From the NCBI RefSeq assembly GCF_030689685.1, contig NZ_JAUYEY010000027.1:1-64000 (forward strand): DNA of 64,000 nucleotides, given 5' to 3'. The notes below the pieces were generated by a model. It was not told the origin of the DNA. It saw only the letters and a list, made by a program, of their open reading frames with translations, and did not search any database. Positions 50,448 to 61,393 of this stretch are shown here, piece after piece. A program made the position numbers and the translations under genes. Numbering within the stretch: the stretch's first letter is position 1; every line of letters starts with the position of its first letter. Source of the DNA: Polaromonas sp. (GTDB lineage: Bacteria; Pseudomonadota; Gammaproteobacteria; Burkholderiales; Burkholderiaceae_C).

Positions 50448-50792
50448 ATGGTTTCAGTGATTTTTGAGGTCTGGCCCGACCCGGCCCACCGCGAGGGCTA
50501 CCTGAACTGGGCGGCCGAGCTCAAGACCGAGCTGCTCAAGATGGACGGCTTTATTTCCATTGAGCGCTTCCAGAGCCTCACCGAACCCGACAAGTTGTTG
50601 TCGCTGCAGTTCTGGCGCGACGACGCTTGCCTGACCGCCTGGCGCAACCTGGAGGCACACCGCGCCGCGCAAAACGCAGGCCGCAGCACCATGTTCAAGG
50701 ATTACCGCTTGCGCATTGCCGAAGTGACGCGCGACTACGGCCTGAAAGAGCGTGAGGAGGCGCCCGCCGATTCACGCCGGGCTCACGGCTAA
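50448..50792 (+). CDS. antibiotic biosynthesis monooxygenase (ABM) domain protein
   Basis: A 114-residue ferredoxin-like barrel protein of the ABM family: VIFEVWPDPAHREGYLNWAAELKTELLKMDGFISIERFQSL...KLLSLQFWRDDACLTAWRNLEAHRAAQ. Members include quinol monooxygenases and haem-degrading enzymes; this type mostly has no known function. ATG 50448 has an AAAGGA site. Confidence 0.82.
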   Translation: MVSVIFEVWPDPAHREGYLNWAAELKTELLKMDGFISIERFQSLTEPDKLLSLQFWRDDACLTAWRNLEAHRAAQNAGRSTMFKDYRLRIAEVTRDYGLKEREEAPADSRRAHG

Positions 50793-50800
50793 AAAAGCCG

Positions 50801-50850
50801 CTCGCCCTGAGCTTGCCGAGGGGCTTCGACAAGCTCAGCCCGAACGGGCC
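50801..50850. repeat. CTTGTCGAAGG-type hairpin after fdsA
   Basis: CTGAGCTTG (50807-50815) pairs with CAAGCTCAG (50830-50838). The loop region contains GAGGGGCTTCGA and the right side ends GCCCGAACGGGC. It lies 4 bases beyond the fdsA stop between convergent genes and may act as a terminator or mRNA end. Confidence 0.6.
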
Positions 50851-50854
50851 TCTT

Positions 50855-53692
50855 TCAAATGCCTGCTAGCGCGACCGAGTTTTCCAGCGCCTGGCCGCCG
50901 CCGTAGCTGTCCTGAACCGGCGGCACACCGCCCAGCGTGACGCGGATCGCGCAGTACTTGAACTCCGGGATCTTGGCAAACGGGTCCAGCGCCGCGTTGG
51001 TCAGCTTGTTGATCGCTGCCTCGTAGTAGCAGAAGGGCACAAACACCGCCCCGCGCGGCGAGCTTTCGTCGGCTCGTGCGTAGAGCGCGACCGTGCCACG
51101 GCGAGATTCAATCGTCACCACATCGCCAGGTTTGCCACCCATGTCGGCCAGGTCCAGCGGGTGCACCAGCGCCACTGGATCGGGCTCGATCGCGTCGAGC
51201 ACGGTGGCGCGCCGCGTCATGCTGCCGGTGTGCCAGTGTTCGAGCTGGCGGCCGGTGATCAGCACCATCGGGTAGTCGGTGTCCGGGCGTTCGTTGGCCG
51301 GGATGATGTCGGCCGGCACAAAGCGGGCACGGCCAGTCTCGCGCGGGAAGCTGTCCACAAACACCACCGACTGGCCGGGGTCGCCCTCTTTCATGCAGGG
51401 GTAGGTGACCGAATGCTCGCGCTCCAGCCGGTCCCAGGTGATGCCGCCTATGCTGGGCATGGTGTGGCGCATCTCGTCGAAGACTTCGCTGACGTGCTGG
51501 TAATCCCAGCCGCAGCCCAGCCGGTTGGCGATCTGCTGGATGATCCACAAGTCCTGGCGCGCGTCGCCGGGCGGGTTGATGGCCTTGCGGCCCATCTGCA
51601 CCAGGCGGTCGGTGTTGGTGAAGCTGCCGTCCTTTTCGGGGAAGGCGCTGGCCGGCAGGATCACGTCAGCCAGGTAGGCGGTCTCGGTCAGGAAGATGTC
51701 CTGCACGACCAGGTGGTCCAGCGCCGCCAGCGCTTCGCGGGCGTGGTTGGCATCGGGGTCGGACATGGCCGGGTTTTCGCCCTGCACATACATGCCGCGT
51801 ATGCCACCCTTCTTGATCGCGTGCATCACCTCGACCACGGTCAGGCCCGGCGTGTCATCCAGCGAGCCAGCCGGCACATTCCAGGCTTTCTCGAAACTGG
51901 CGCGCACCGCGGGGCTGGAAACGTGCTGGTAGTCGGGGAACATCATGGGGATCAGGCCCGCATCTGACGCGCCCTGCACGTTGTTCTGGCCGCGCAGCGG
52001 GTGCAGGCCGGTACCGGGCCTGCCAATCTGGCCGGTCATCAGCGACAGCGCGATCAGGCAGCGCGCGTTGTCGGTGCCGTGCACGTGTTGCGACACACCC
52101 ATGCCCCAGAGAATCATCGAACCTTTGGAGGTGGCATACAGCCGCGCCACGTAGCGCAGCGTGTCGGCATCGATGCCGCAGATTGGTGCCATCAGCTCGG
52201 GTGTGTAGCCCTCGACGTTCTTGCGCAGTTCCTCGTAGCCGATGGTGCGGCTGTCGATAAAGGCCTGGTCCACCAGGCCTTCGGTCACGATGACGTTCAT
52301 CATGGCGTTGAGCATGGGCACGTCGGTGTCGGGCTTGAACTGCAGGTGGCGGTGCGCCATGCGCGTCAGGTCCGAGCGGCGCGGGTCCAGCACCACCAGC
52401 TTGGTGCCGTTTTTCACGGCGTTTTTTATCCAGGTGGCGGCCACCGGGTGGTTCACGGTCGGGTTGGCGCCAATGATGATCACCACATCGGCCTTGGTCA
52501 CGTCCATCACCGGGTTGGATACTGCGCCCGAGCCTATGCCTTCGAGCAGGGCGACCACTGAGGAGGCATGGCACAGGCGCGTGCAGTGATCCACGTTGTT
52601 GCTGCCGAAACCGGTGCGCACCAGCTTCTGGAACAGGTAGGCCTCTTCGTTGCTGCCCTTGGCCGAGCCGAAGCCGGCCAGTGACTTCTTGCCGTGGGTG
52701 TCGCGGATCGCAGCCAGCTTGCCGCCGGCAAATTCGAGCGCTTCTTCCCAACTGGCTTCGCGGAAGACGTCCATCACGCGGTCCGGGTCCATGCTGAAGT
52801 CGCCGGTTTTGGGCATGCCTTCGCGGCGGATCAGTGGTTTGGTCAGGCGGTGCGGATGGTGCGCGTAGTCGAAGCCGTAACGGCCCTTGACACACAGGCG
52901 GCCATGGTTGGACGGACCATCGCGGCCTTCCACGAAGAGGATCTTGTCGTCCTTGACGTTGTAGGTCAGCTGGCAGCCGACGCCGCAATACGGGCAGACC
53001 GACTCGACCTGTTTGTCGGGCACCGCGAGCGCGGCTTCGCGGGCCGGCATCAGCGCGCCGGTCGGGCAGGCCTGCACACATTCGCCGCAGGCCACGCAGG
53101 TGGATGCGCCCATGGCGTCGTCCATGTCGAACACGATCTTGGCCTGGTCGCTGCGGAAGGCCAGGCCGATCACGTCATTGACCTGTTCGTCGCGGCAGGC
53201 GCGCAGGCAGCGGGTGCACTGGATGCAGGCGTCGAGATTGACGGCAATGGCGGGATGCGACAGGTCCTGACGCACTTGTTGGCGTGCCTCGAAGCGCGGC
53301 TTGCCGACGCCGATTTTGGCGGCCCACTGGTCCACCTCGTTGTTGCGTGTGTAGACCTTTTCGGGCATGTCGGACAGCAGCAGTTCGAGCACCAGCTTTT
53401 GTGAAGCGACGGCGCGTTCGCTGTCGGTGACGACTTTCATGCCGGCCGCCGGCGCGCGGCAGCAGGAGGGCGCCAGCACCCGTTCGCCGTTGATCTCGAC
53501 CATGCAGGCGCGGCAGTTGCCGACGGCTTCCAGGCCTTCCTTGAAGCACAGGTGCGGGATTTCCACACCTTCACGCTTGGCCACTTGCAGCAAGGTTTCG
53601 GTGGCGCGGCCCTGGACTTCACGGCCATTGAGGCTGAAGCTCACCAGCGGGGCATCGAGCTCGGCCAGTTCCTGTCGGGTAATTGCATTCAT
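50855..53692 (-). CDS. fdsA: NAD-dependent formate dehydrogenase, alpha (Mo/W) subunit
   Basis: A 945-residue catalytic subunit. The N-terminus is a NuoG-like iron-sulfur region: [2Fe-2S] Cys in GNCRACMVEINGERVLAPSC, then [4Fe-4S] sites CIQCTRCLRAC and CVACGECVQACP. CPYCGVGCQL starts the molybdopterin part. The metal ligand is Cys374 in CTRLCHASS, where E. coli FdhF has selenocysteine. It oxidises formate to CO2. With the fused FdsGB protein upstream it matches the two-subunit type of Methylorubrum FDH1. Confidence 0.92.
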   Translation of the reverse strand: MNAITRQELAELDAPLVSFSLNGREVQGRATETLLQVAKREGVEIPHLCFKEGLEAVGNCRACMVEINGERVLAPSCCRAPAAGMKVVTDSERAVASQKLVLELLLSDMPEKVYTRNNEVDQWAAKIGVGKPRFEARQQVRQDLSHPAIAVNLDACIQCTRCLRACRDEQVNDVIGLAFRSDQAKIVFDMDDAMGASTCVACGECVQACPTGALMPAREAALAVPDKQVESVCPYCGVGCQLTYNVKDDKILFVEGRDGPSNHGRLCVKGRYGFDYAHHPHRLTKPLIRREGMPKTGDFSMDPDRVMDVFREASWEEALEFAGGKLAAIRDTHGKKSLAGFGSAKGSNEEAYLFQKLVRTGFGSNNVDHCTRLCHASSVVALLEGIGSGAVSNPVMDVTKADVVIIIGANPTVNHPVAATWIKNAVKNGTKLVVLDPRRSDLTRMAHRHLQFKPDTDVPMLNAMMNVIVTEGLVDQAFIDSRTIGYEELRKNVEGYTPELMAPICGIDADTLRYVARLYATSKGSMILWGMGVSQHVHGTDNARCLIALSLMTGQIGRPGTGLHPLRGQNNVQGASDAGLIPMMFPDYQHVSSPAVRASFEKAWNVPAGSLDDTPGLTVVEVMHAIKKGGIRGMYVQGENPAMSDPDANHAREALAALDHLVVQDIFLTETAYLADVILPASAFPEKDGSFTNTDRLVQMGRKAINPPGDARQDLWIIQQIANRLGCGWDYQHVSEVFDEMRHTMPSIGGITWDRLEREHSVTYPCMKEGDPGQSVVFVDSFPRETGRARFVPADIIPANERPDTDYPMVLITGRQLEHWHTGSMTRRATVLDAIEPDPVALVHPLDLADMGGKPGDVVTIESRRGTVALYARADESSPRGAVFVPFCYYEAAINKLTNAALDPFAKIPEFKYCAIRVTLGGVPPVQDSYGGGQALENSVALAGI

Positions 53693-53798
53693 GTTGGATC
53701 CTTAAAGACATACGGTCAGCGTGAAGCCAGGCCAGCCCCTTTTGTCGTGCAAGGGGCAGCGCACCGCCCAAGGCTCACGAAGTGACAAGCGTGGGGGC

Positions 53799-55496
<1,698 letters not shown>

Positions 55497-55536
55497 GGGG
55501 GCTGCTGACTTTTCTGGAAAGGCGCGGAAAAACCCG

Positions 55537-56784
55537 CTAGATAACGTGTTCGGTGCGTAACTCGGCGATGTACTCGGCGCTGTAGCCGAGCTGCGTCAGC
55601 ACCTCGTCCGTGTGTTCACCGAGCAGCGGTGAGCGCGTGACTTCGGTGGCGCTGTCGGACAGCTTGATCGGGTTGCCCACGGTCAGGTACTTGCCGCGCG
55701 TCGGGTGGTCCACCTCGACGATGGTGCCGCTGGCCCGCAGCGCGGGTTCTTCGGCGATTTCCTTCATTGACAGGATGGGGCCGCAGGGGATGTCGTACTT
55801 GTTGAGGATGTCCATCGCCTCGAACTTGGTCTTGGTCATGGTCCACTGCTCAATTCGGGCGAAGATGGGCTTGAGGTGCAGCAGGCGGGCAGCGGCGGTG
55901 GCATAGGCCTCGTCGGTGATCCAGCCTTCCTCGCCGATCACTTTGCACACGGCCGGCCACACGCCGCCCTGCGTGATGAAGTAAATGTAGGCATTGGGGT
56001 CGGTTTCCCAGCCCTTGCACTTGAGGATGGAGCCGGGCTGGCCACCACCGGACGCATTGCCGGCGCGCGGAACGGCCGCGCCGAACTTGCCGTCCGGGTA
56101 CTGCGGGTACTCATGCATGGTGCCGGTGCGCTCCAGCCGCTGCTGATCGCGCAGCTTGACGCGGCACAGGTTCAGCACGGCGTCCTGCATCGGGGCCAGC
56201 ACTTTTTGGCCGCGACCGGTGGTGTTGCGCTGATACAGCGCGGCCATGATGCCCAGCGCCAGGTGCAGGCCAGTGCCGCTGTCGCCGATCTGGGCGCCGG
56301 TCACCATCGGTGGGCCGTCGTCGAAACCGGTGGTGGATGCCGAGCCGCCGGCGCACTGCGCGACGTTTTCATACACCTTGCAGTCTTCATATGGCCCCGG
56401 ACCGAAACCCTTGACCGAGGCCACGATCATGCGCGGATTGAGGGTCTGGATGTGTTCCCAGGTGATGCCCATTCGGTCCAGCGCGCCCGGTGCGAAGTTC
56501 TCGACCAGCACATCGCAGGTCTTGATGAGCTCGTCGAGCACCTGTTTGCCCTTGGCGTTCTTGGTGTTCAGCGTGATCGAGCGCTTGTTGTGATTCAGCA
56601 TCGTGAAGTACAGGCTGTCCACGCCGGGGATGTCCGCGAGCTGGCCACGCGTGGCATCGCCCTCGCCGGCGCGCTCCACCTTGATGACGTCCGCGCCAAA
56701 CCAGGCCAGTAGCTGGGTGCAGGTCGGGCCCGACTGGACATGGGTGAAATCGAGGATGCGAACACCGTCTAATGCTTTGCTCAT
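55537..56784 (-). CDS. frc: formyl-CoA:oxalate CoA-transferase, paralogue 1
   Basis: A 415-residue class III CoA-transferase. The start [34 protein letters not shown] and the block [17 protein letters not shown] with catalytic Asp168 match Oxalobacter Frc. It moves CoA from formyl-CoA to oxalate. The glycine loop reads SGGGQPG where Oxalobacter Frc and paralogue 2 have GGGGQPG, and residue 48 is Gln where Oxalobacter has Trp48. It lies 40 bases upstream of the FdsGB gene on the same strand, tying oxalate and formate use. Confidence 0.87.
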   Translation of the reverse strand: MSKALDGVRILDFTHVQSGPTCTQLLAWFGADVIKVERAGEGDATRGQLADIPGVDSLYFTMLNHNKRSITLNTKNAKGKQVLDELIKTCDVLVENFAPGALDRMGITWEHIQTLNPRMIVASVKGFGPGPYEDCKVYENVAQCAGGSASTTGFDDGPPMVTGAQIGDSGTGLHLALGIMAALYQRNTTGRGQKVLAPMQDAVLNLCRVKLRDQQRLERTGTMHEYPQYPDGKFGAAVPRAGNASGGGQPGSILKCKGWETDPNAYIYFITQGGVWPAVCKVIGEEGWITDEAYATAAARLLHLKPIFARIEQWTMTKTKFEAMDILNKYDIPCGPILSMKEIAEEPALRASGTIVEVDHPTRGKYLTVGNPIKLSDSATEVTRSPLLGEHTDEVLTQLGYSAEYIAELRTEHVI

Positions 56785-56889
56785 GAAAATACCTGCATGG
56801 AAGTTGAAATAGGTTGCTCAAACATGGCTCCGGCAGCGCTTGCGGCCGGTTCAACCCCTATGTTAATCACTGGGCACATACGCTCAGGT

Positions 56890-57336
56890 TCAGGGAGCTT
56901 TGACCGGAGCAGCAAGCTGGATTTCAAGTTCGGTCAGGCGTTTTTTCAGGGCTCTTTCTTCGGCAAAACGACTGGTCTCGTCGCGGATCACCGCAACAAT
57001 CGCCGAAACCTTGCCGTCAGGCGTATGAAGCAGCGCCACGGTGAAGGCGATGGACAGCCCGTGTCCGTCCTTGTGCACGGCCGGTACGCGCAGCACATCG
57101 TTGCCATAGCGGGTTTTTCCGGTCGCCATGGTCTGGTGGTAGCCGTCCCAATGGCGCTGCTGCTGGCGCTGCGGAATGATGATGTCCAGTGACTGGCCAA
57201 GTGCTTCGCTTTCGGTGAAGCCGAACATGCGCTGGGCCGCCGGGTTCCACAAAACGATGGCGCCGCCAGCGTCGGAAGCGACGATGGCATCACCCACGGC
57301 CTCTACCAGTTGTTTCAGGTCGGTTGTTGTTTGCAT
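56890..57336 (-). CDS. single-domain PAS protein
   Basis: A 148-residue cytoplasmic protein with one PAS domain (VEAVGDAIVASDAGGAIVLWNPAAQRMFGFTESEALGQSLDIIIP, GHGLSIAFTVALLHTPDGKVSAIVAVIRDET) and a C-terminal helix with coiled-coil character (FAEERALKKRLTELEIQL). There is no kinase, GGDEF or DNA-binding domain. It lies between the two frc genes. It could sense redox or a ligand and act on a separate partner. Function unknown. Confidence 0.85.
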   Translation of the reverse strand: MQTTTDLKQLVEAVGDAIVASDAGGAIVLWNPAAQRMFGFTESEALGQSLDIIIPQRQQQRHWDGYHQTMATGKTRYGNDVLRVPAVHKDGHGLSIAFTVALLHTPDGKVSAIVAVIRDETSRFAEERALKKRLTELEIQLAAPVKAP

Positions 57337-57372
57337 AGGTCCAATCGTGGTGCTGTCAAATGTTCCTCAAAC

Positions 57373-57402
57373 AAAGACGGCGCTCATCTGAACGCCGTCT
57401 TT
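57373..57402. terminator. hairpin after the second frc gene
   Basis: AAAGACGGCG pairs with CGCCGTCTTT around a ten-base loop, 36 bases after the stop of the minus-strand frc. With short A/T runs on both sides it may work in either direction. It would separate the oxc-frc transcript from the PAS gene. Confidence 0.6.
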
Positions 57403-57438
57403 TCAGGCCTTGACGACCAAGGCCTCACGCTTCCCGGA

Positions 57439-58710
57439 TCAGACTGCTTTGGCCGTATGCATGGCCGCGATCTGGTCCTTGTTGTAGCCGAGCTCGGCCA
57501 GAACTTCGTCGGTGTGCTCGCCCAGCAGGGGCGATGCCGTTACTTCGGGCTTGGTGTCAGAGAACTTGATCGGGCTGCCCACGGTGAAGTAGCTACCGCG
57601 CACTTTGTGCGGTACTTCAACGATGGAGCCACTGGCGCGCAAGGATTCGTCATGCAACAACTCCTTCATCGACAAAACGGGCGCGCAGGGAATATCAAAC
57701 TTGCGGAAGATGTCCACGGCTTCGAACTTGGTCTTGTCAGCGATGAATGCTTCAATCGTGGCGAAGATGTCCATGATGTGCGGCTGGCGTGCTTTGGCCG
57801 TGGTGTAGGCGGGGTCGGTTTTCCACTCGGGTTTGCCCAGCGCGTCGCAGATCGGCTCCCAGGCGTGACCCTGGACCGTGAAATAGATGTAGGCGTTGGG
57901 GTCGGTCTCCCAGCCCTTGCATTTCAAAATCCAGCCGGGTTGTCCGCCACCGCCGGCATTGGCCCCACGCGGCACCACGCCGTCTTTGAAGGCTTCCATT
58001 TCATGCGGGTATTGCGGGTACTCTTCCAGGTAGCCAAGGTTGTCCAGACGCAACTGGTCGCGCATTTTGACGCGGCACAGGTTGAGCACACTGTCCTGCA
58101 TGGACACGGCGACTTTTTGGCCCTTGCCAGTCTGCTGGCGGCCAATATAGGCCGTCAAAATACCGATGGCCAGGTGCATGCCGGTATTGCTGTCGCCCAA
58201 AGCGGCAGACGAAATGGTGGGACCTGAGTTCTCGCCCTTCCAGTAGCCGGTGGTGGACGCTGCGCCGCCCGCGCACTGGGCCACGTTTTCGTAAACCTTC
58301 AGGTCTTCGTAGTGGTGGCCGTCGGAGAAACCCTTGACGGATGCCAGAATCATTTTTGGGTTGAGTGACTGGATGTGTTCCCAGGTGAACCCCATACGGT
58401 CCAGCGCACCGGGACCAAAGTTCTCGACCATCACGTCGGATTCCTTGATGAGCCTCTCCAGCACTTCCTTGCCTTCGGGCTTTTTTGTGTCCAGCGTCAG
58501 GCCGCGCTTGTTGCTGTTGAGCATGGTGAAGTACAGCGCGTCAGCGCCTTCGATGTCGCGCAACTGGCTTCGGGTGACGTCGCCAGAGCCAGGACGCTCG
58601 ACCTTGATCACGTCAGCGCCGAACCAGGCCAGCATCTGAGTGCAGGCGGGACCGGCCTGAACGTGGGTGAAGTCGATGATTTTGATGCCCGAGAGTGGTT
58701 TGTTGCTCAT
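57439..58710 (-). CDS. frc: formyl-CoA:oxalate CoA-transferase, paralogue 2
   Basis: A 423-residue class III CoA-transferase very like Oxalobacter Frc: [67 protein letters not shown], catalytic Asp173 in [13 protein letters not shown], and the intact glycine loop GGGGQPGW. Residue 49 is Gln in the place of the Trp of Oxalobacter Frc. It starts 28 bases after oxc, so oxc and this frc form one transcript. This is likely the main oxalate enzyme of the pair. Confidence 0.92.
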   Translation of the reverse strand: MSNKPLSGIKIIDFTHVQAGPACTQMLAWFGADVIKVERPGSGDVTRSQLRDIEGADALYFTMLNSNKRGLTLDTKKPEGKEVLERLIKESDVMVENFGPGALDRMGFTWEHIQSLNPKMILASVKGFSDGHHYEDLKVYENVAQCAGGAASTTGYWKGENSGPTISSAALGDSNTGMHLAIGILTAYIGRQQTGKGQKVAVSMQDSVLNLCRVKMRDQLRLDNLGYLEEYPQYPHEMEAFKDGVVPRGANAGGGGQPGWILKCKGWETDPNAYIYFTVQGHAWEPICDALGKPEWKTDPAYTTAKARQPHIMDIFATIEAFIADKTKFEAVDIFRKFDIPCAPVLSMKELLHDESLRASGSIVEVPHKVRGSYFTVGSPIKFSDTKPEVTASPLLGEHTDEVLAELGYNKDQIAAMHTAKAV

Positions 58711-58738
58711 TTTGCTTTCTCCTTAAATAGTGACTGGA

Positions 58739-60454
58739 TTACTTCTTCTTCGCGCTTTGCGGATTCAGGCTGGTGATGCGGCCGCTTTCGGTGCCGGCCG
58801 TCTCGTCGATGATGGCATTGATCAGGGTCGGTTTGCCTGAGGCCACCGCCTCGTCAAGAGCCTTGGCCAGCTCTGCGGGGGTATTGGCCAGCACGCCGAC
58901 GCCGCCGAAGGCCTGCATCATCATCTCGTAACGCGCATTCTTGACGAAAACAGTGGGCGCCACATCGCCGCCCAGCGGATTGACGTCAGTGCCCTTGTAG
59001 ATGCCGTTGTTGTTGAAGACGATCACGCAGACAGGCAGGTTGTAGCGGCAGATGGTCTCGACCTCCATGCCGCTGAAGCCAAAGGCGCTGTCACCCTCAA
59101 TGGCGATCACGGGTTTGCCCGTGACCACCGCTGCCGCAACGGCAAAACCCATGCCTATGCCCATGATGCCCCAGGTGCCGACGTCCAGACGCTTGCGCGG
59201 CTCGTACATGTCGACAATGCTGCGCGCGAAATCCAGCGTATTGGCGCCCTCGTTGACAACGATGGCATCCGGGCGCGCCTTGACCGCATTGCGGATCACG
59301 TTCAGCGCGCTGTGGAAGTTCATCGTCGCCGGGTTCAATGCCAGCGTGGCCGCCATCTTGGACAGGTTTTTGTCCTTGCGCTCCTTGATACCGTCGGTCC
59401 ATTCGGCCGGCGGTTGGGCCCAGCCGGAGCCCATGCCGTCCAGCAATGCCGAAACGCAGGAACCGATGTCGCCCACCAGAGGCGCCGCGATAGGCACGTT
59501 GCTGTCCATCTCGGTCGGTGAGATGTCGATCTGGATGAACTGGCGGGTGTCTGCATTGGCACCGCCCCAGGTCTTGCCCTTGCCATGCGACAGCAGCCAG
59601 TTCAGGCGCGCACCGACCAGCATCACCACGTCAGCTTCGGCCAGCACGTGAGAGCGGGTGGCCGAGGCGGACTGTGCATGGGTGTCGGGCAACAGGCCCT
59701 TGGCCATGGACATCGGCAGGTAAGGGATGCCGGTTTTTTCAATCAGTGCACGAATGTCAGCGTCGCACTGTGCATAAGCGGCGCCCTTGCCGAGGACGAT
59801 CAGGGGACGTTTTGCGCTTTTGAGCAGGTCAAGTGCGCGCTTGACGGAGTCAGGCGCGGGGAGCTGGCGCGGCGCGGGGTCGACAACCTTGATGAGTGAG
59901 CGTTTGCCAGCTTCGGCGTCCATGGTCTGGGCGAACAGCTTGGCCGGTAGGTCCAGGTACACGCCGCCGGGGCGGCCGGACAGCGCTGAGCGTATCGCTC
60001 GCGCGATACCAACGCCGATGTCCGCAGCATGCAGCACGCGAAAGGCGGCCTTGCACAGTGGCTTGGCAATCGCGAGCTGGTCCATTTCCTCGTAGTCGCC
60101 CTGCTGCAGGTCGACGATTTCGCGTTCGCTGGAGCCGCTGATCAGGATCATCGGGAAGCAGTTGGTGGTGGCGTTCGCCAGCGCCGTCAGACCGTTGAGG
60201 AAGCCGGGTGCAGAGACCGTCAGGCAAATGCCGGGCTTTTGCGTCAGGAAGCCGGCGGCAGCAGCGGCGTTACCGGCATGTTGTTCGTGGCGGAACGAGA
60301 TCATGCGGATGCCTTCGGCCTGGGCTTTGCGCGTCAGATCGGTGATGGGGATGCCGGGCAGGGCGAAAATCGTGTCGATGCCGTTGAGTTTCAGGGCGTC
60401 GATGACAAGGTGAAATCCGTCAGTCTGTTCTGTTGATTGGGCGTCGTTTGTCAT
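58739..60454 (-). CDS. oxc: oxalyl-CoA decarboxylase
   Basis: A 571-residue ThDP enzyme that splits oxalyl-CoA into formyl-CoA and CO2. [32 protein letters not shown] and [19 protein letters not shown], with the catalytic Glu in RHEQHAG, match Oxalobacter Oxc. The cofactor motif is [35 protein letters not shown]. It is transcribed with frc and is divergent from the Crp/Fnr regulator gene. Length is normal. Confidence 0.94.
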   Translation of the reverse strand: MTNDAQSTEQTDGFHLVIDALKLNGIDTIFALPGIPITDLTRKAQAEGIRMISFRHEQHAGNAAAAAGFLTQKPGICLTVSAPGFLNGLTALANATTNCFPMILISGSSEREIVDLQQGDYEEMDQLAIAKPLCKAAFRVLHAADIGVGIARAIRSALSGRPGGVYLDLPAKLFAQTMDAEAGKRSLIKVVDPAPRQLPAPDSVKRALDLLKSAKRPLIVLGKGAAYAQCDADIRALIEKTGIPYLPMSMAKGLLPDTHAQSASATRSHVLAEADVVMLVGARLNWLLSHGKGKTWGGANADTRQFIQIDISPTEMDSNVPIAAPLVGDIGSCVSALLDGMGSGWAQPPAEWTDGIKERKDKNLSKMAATLALNPATMNFHSALNVIRNAVKARPDAIVVNEGANTLDFARSIVDMYEPRKRLDVGTWGIMGIGMGFAVAAAVVTGKPVIAIEGDSAFGFSGMEVETICRYNLPVCVIVFNNNGIYKGTDVNPLGGDVAPTVFVKNARYEMMMQAFGGVGVLANTPAELAKALDEAVASGKPTLINAIIDETAGTESGRITSLNPQSAKKK

Positions 60455-60636
60455 GATGAATGTCTCTTCGTTTGACTTCGATAAGGATGGAGCAAGGTAG
60501 CTGGCAGCATCAGGTGTGCCAAAAGACCCAATGGCCGATCAGGGTTTTCCATTGCGGATCTGCCTCCCTGGTTCTTGTGCCCGGACGGGTCTTTTACACC
60601 GTCGAGGTATCATAGGAATCGATTCGGTTTTCTCTA

Positions 60637-60650
60637 TTGACCACGGTCAA
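60637..60650. promoter_or_regulatory. FNR/CRP-type box between oxc and the Crp/Fnr regulator gene
   Basis: TTGAC-CACG-GTCAA is a perfect 14-base palindrome with the FNR layout (TTGAT-N4-ATCAA with one base changed in each half). It lies 64 bases before the regulator start and about 180 bases from oxc. The regulator's recognition helix has the E-x-x-S-R set that reads such half-sites. Confidence 0.6.
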
Positions 60651-60713
60651 TTTTCGTTGCATTCGGCCCTCCCGAATACAGACGAAACCTGGATCGGTTC
60701 AACCTAAGTCGTC

Positions 60714-61322
60714 ATGCTGTCCGTTCAAAACCATCCCGATCGAAATGTCATTCGCGTCCAGCTAGGGCAAAACCTGGTTCTCAAGGGAATGACATCAGAG
60801 CAGAGCGCTGAACTGGAGTCTCATCTGGTGATCGTCGACAGCCAGAAGGGCGACACATTGTTGCACCAGGGCGCGCACGAAATGGAGCAATACTTCATCT
60901 TGGAAGGCATCTTGAAACGGGTGGTGACCAACCAGGAAGCCAGGGAGATGATTCTGCGTTTTGCCGACGAGCGCGATATGGAAACGAGTTACGCGGCATG
61001 GCGTCTGGGAACACCCACGCCTTACAGCACCGTCTGCGTGACGAAAGTCCGGGTGGCCAAGCTGCCGCTGACGGACTGGGTGGCTTTCCTGGATCGCCAT
61101 GACGAAATCAAGCAGTCCTTTGAGTATTACGTCATGCGCCTCATGAGCGAAATCATGGCGCACACCATCACACTGCACTTGCTGGACGCGCCGGGACGTG
61201 TCAAGCGCTTTTTGCGCAAACACCCGGAGCTGTTTGACCGAATCCCGAAGAAAGAGCTTGCGTCTTACATGAACCTCTCGGCGGAAACCCTGAGCCGGCT
61301 CAAGCAGCGCGGGAAAATCTGA
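60714..61322 (+). CDS. Crp/Fnr-family regulator of the oxalate genes
   Basis: A 202-residue regulator. The N-terminal cyclic-nucleotide-type barrel spans residues about 20-115 (DTLLHQGAHEMEQYFILEGILKRVVTNQEAREMILRFADERDM). A long helix and a winged HTH follow (KKELASYMNLSAETLSRLKQRGK). There is no FNR-type Cys cluster, so it is not an oxygen-sensing FNR; the ligand is unknown. ETLSR places Glu, Ser and Arg as in FNR. It is divergent from oxc and has a matching box in the shared promoter region. Confidence 0.87.
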   Translation: MLSVQNHPDRNVIRVQLGQNLVLKGMTSEQSAELESHLVIVDSQKGDTLLHQGAHEMEQYFILEGILKRVVTNQEAREMILRFADERDMETSYAAWRLGTPTPYSTVCVTKVRVAKLPLTDWVAFLDRHDEIKQSFEYYVMRLMSEIMAHTITLHLLDAPGRVKRFLRKHPELFDRIPKKELASYMNLSAETLSRLKQRGKI

Positions 61323-61343
61323 CAGAACAAGCGCAGCAGGAAT

Positions 61344-61376
61344 AAAAAAAGCCGGGTGCATCACCCGGCTTTTTTG
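61344..61376. terminator. bidirectional terminator between the Crp/Fnr gene and tctA
   Basis: GCCGGGTG-CAT-CACCCGGC is flanked by seven A on the left and six T on the right, so it works as an intrinsic terminator for both converging genes. It lies about 20 bases after each stop. Confidence 0.88.
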
Positions 61377-61393
61377 TTTGCTTGGTCAGACGC

